Assembly: GCF_003579925.1 (NCBI RefSeq)
Contig: NZ_QUAL01000035.1
Span: forward strand, 4,505-43,164
Reading direction: 5' to 3'
Length of the DNA: 38,660 nucleotides
From: Jiangella rhizosphaerae
GTDB lineage: Bacteria > Actinomycetota > Actinomycetes > Jiangellales > Jiangellaceae
The stretch's first letter is position 1. Every line of letters starts with the position of its first letter. Under the pieces are notes generated by a model. It was given only the letters and a program-made list of their open reading frames with translations, was not told the origin of the DNA and did not search any database. A program made the position numbers and the translations under genes. Positions 38,253 through 38,660 of the stretch are shown here, piece by piece.

Positions 38253-38660
38253 CGCGGCTCCTCCTGGTCGGTGACCAGCCCGGCGGCGAGCGAAAGCGCC
38301 GGCCGCACCGCGAGGACCAGCTCGCGCGCCACCCGTGGCCGGCTGGCGACGGTGTACGAGCGGCGCACCGCGACGTCGCCGAGCGGCCGCCAGCGCAGCC
38401 GGTGCGCCGCGGCCCACGCCGGCGTGCACAGGATGGCGTCGCCGTACTCCAGCGCGCAGGTCAGCGCCTCGGTGCCGGAGGTGCCGACGCGCACCTGGTC
38501 GTCGAGCAGGCCGGCCAGCCTGGCCGCGCGGCGGACCGGGTCGCGGATCCACGGCACGTCGTCCTCCGTGGCGAGGTGCAGCGCCCGCGGCCGGCCGTCG
38601 TCGCCGCCGGCGCGGCGCAGCTGGTCCAGGTGCAGCCGGCGGCCGCGCAGGTCGTCGGTG
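38249..38660 (-). CDS. LysR-type regulator, C-terminal effector-binding domain (truncated by window end)
   Basis: The readable 137 residues run from TDDLRGRRLHLDQLRR at the window edge to VTDQEEPR at the stop. They match the second half of a LysR substrate-binding domain: HLATEDDVPWIRDP, then VRVGTSGTEALTCALEYGDAILCTPAWAA, then WRPLGDVAVRRSYTVASRP. The N-terminal helix-turn-helix lies beyond 38660. An internal GTG at 38557 is not the true start. It probably controls the downstream serine hydrolase gene, which it overlaps by four bases, as LysR regulators do for some actinobacterial beta-lactamase genes (inference). Confidence 0.85.
   Translation of the reverse strand, partial: TDDLRGRRLHLDQLRRAGGDDGRPRALHLATEDDVPWIRDPVRRAARLAGLLDDQVRVGTSGTEALTCALEYGDAILCTPAWAAAHRLRWRPLGDVAVRRSYTVASRPRVARELVLAVRPALSLAAGLVTDQEEPR

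Overview
The window is very GC-rich DNA (visibly around 70% G+C) with short gene spacing, many GTG starts, four-base ATGA/GTGA stop-start overlaps and several probable leaderless genes. With a bc1-aa3 operon encoding a di-haem QcrC and a Rieske protein with three membrane segments, it points to a high-GC actinobacterium. The gene order (qcrB-qcrA-qcrC-ctaE / trpD / DEDDh-GIY-YIG nuclease / NlpC-P60, then SRPBCC proteins, ROK glucokinase and a PlsC acyltransferase) matches, from memory, the Mycobacterium Rv2182c-Rv2196 and Streptomyces glkA-qcr neighbourhoods. My best genus guess is Jiangella or a relative; this is inference only.

Layout. (1) 1-4334, minus: cytochrome bc1 and oxidase operon ctaE-qcrC-qcrA-qcrB, ending at a strong hairpin. 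(2) 4634-9890: receiver-like protein and trpD, an Lrp-type RAM-domain protein, a DnaQ/UvrC-like nuclease, and a zinc-ribbon plus coiled-coil NYN pair. (3) 10157-14628: a small Cys protein, an NlpC/P60 cell-wall hydrolase, an untracked 44-aa membrane protein, a helically phased GTCAC box array, a NarL-type two-component system, and a serpin 3' remnant. (4) 14650-17550, minus: an unusual two-gene operon of an orphan second cytochrome b (lacking one haem ligand) and a lipoprotein serpin. (5) 17640-22229: two SRPBCC proteins, glucokinase, an EEP-family protein, a membrane protein, an esterase and PlsC. (6) 22230-29796: the N-acetylglutaminylglutamine amide (NAGGN) osmolyte trio asnO-ngg-M42 peptidase, split by an opposing DUF885 gene and two copies of a roughly 0.5-kb structured repeat. 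(7) 29972-34269: an LPXTG-anchored trypsin-like protease and an archaeal/rickettsial-type valyl-tRNA synthetase. (8) 34372-38660: a CopB-type metal ATPase behind a CsoR-like operator, a perfect 21-bp palindrome, a CGNR regulator divergent from a small zinc ribbon, and a class A beta-lactamase-like protein overlapping a truncated LysR-type regulator.

How it works together. Regions 1, 2 and 5 are conserved housekeeping (respiration, tryptophan synthesis, glucose phosphorylation, phospholipid acylation). The accessory interest lies in three places: the orphan cytochrome b/serpin operon; the two-component system with phased GTCAC boxes facing a tiny membrane protein; and the repeat family, whose hairpin arms change in step between copies and which sits in two convergent-gene gaps flanking part of the NAGGN cluster. 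No tRNA, rRNA, CRISPR array, transposase or phage gene was seen.
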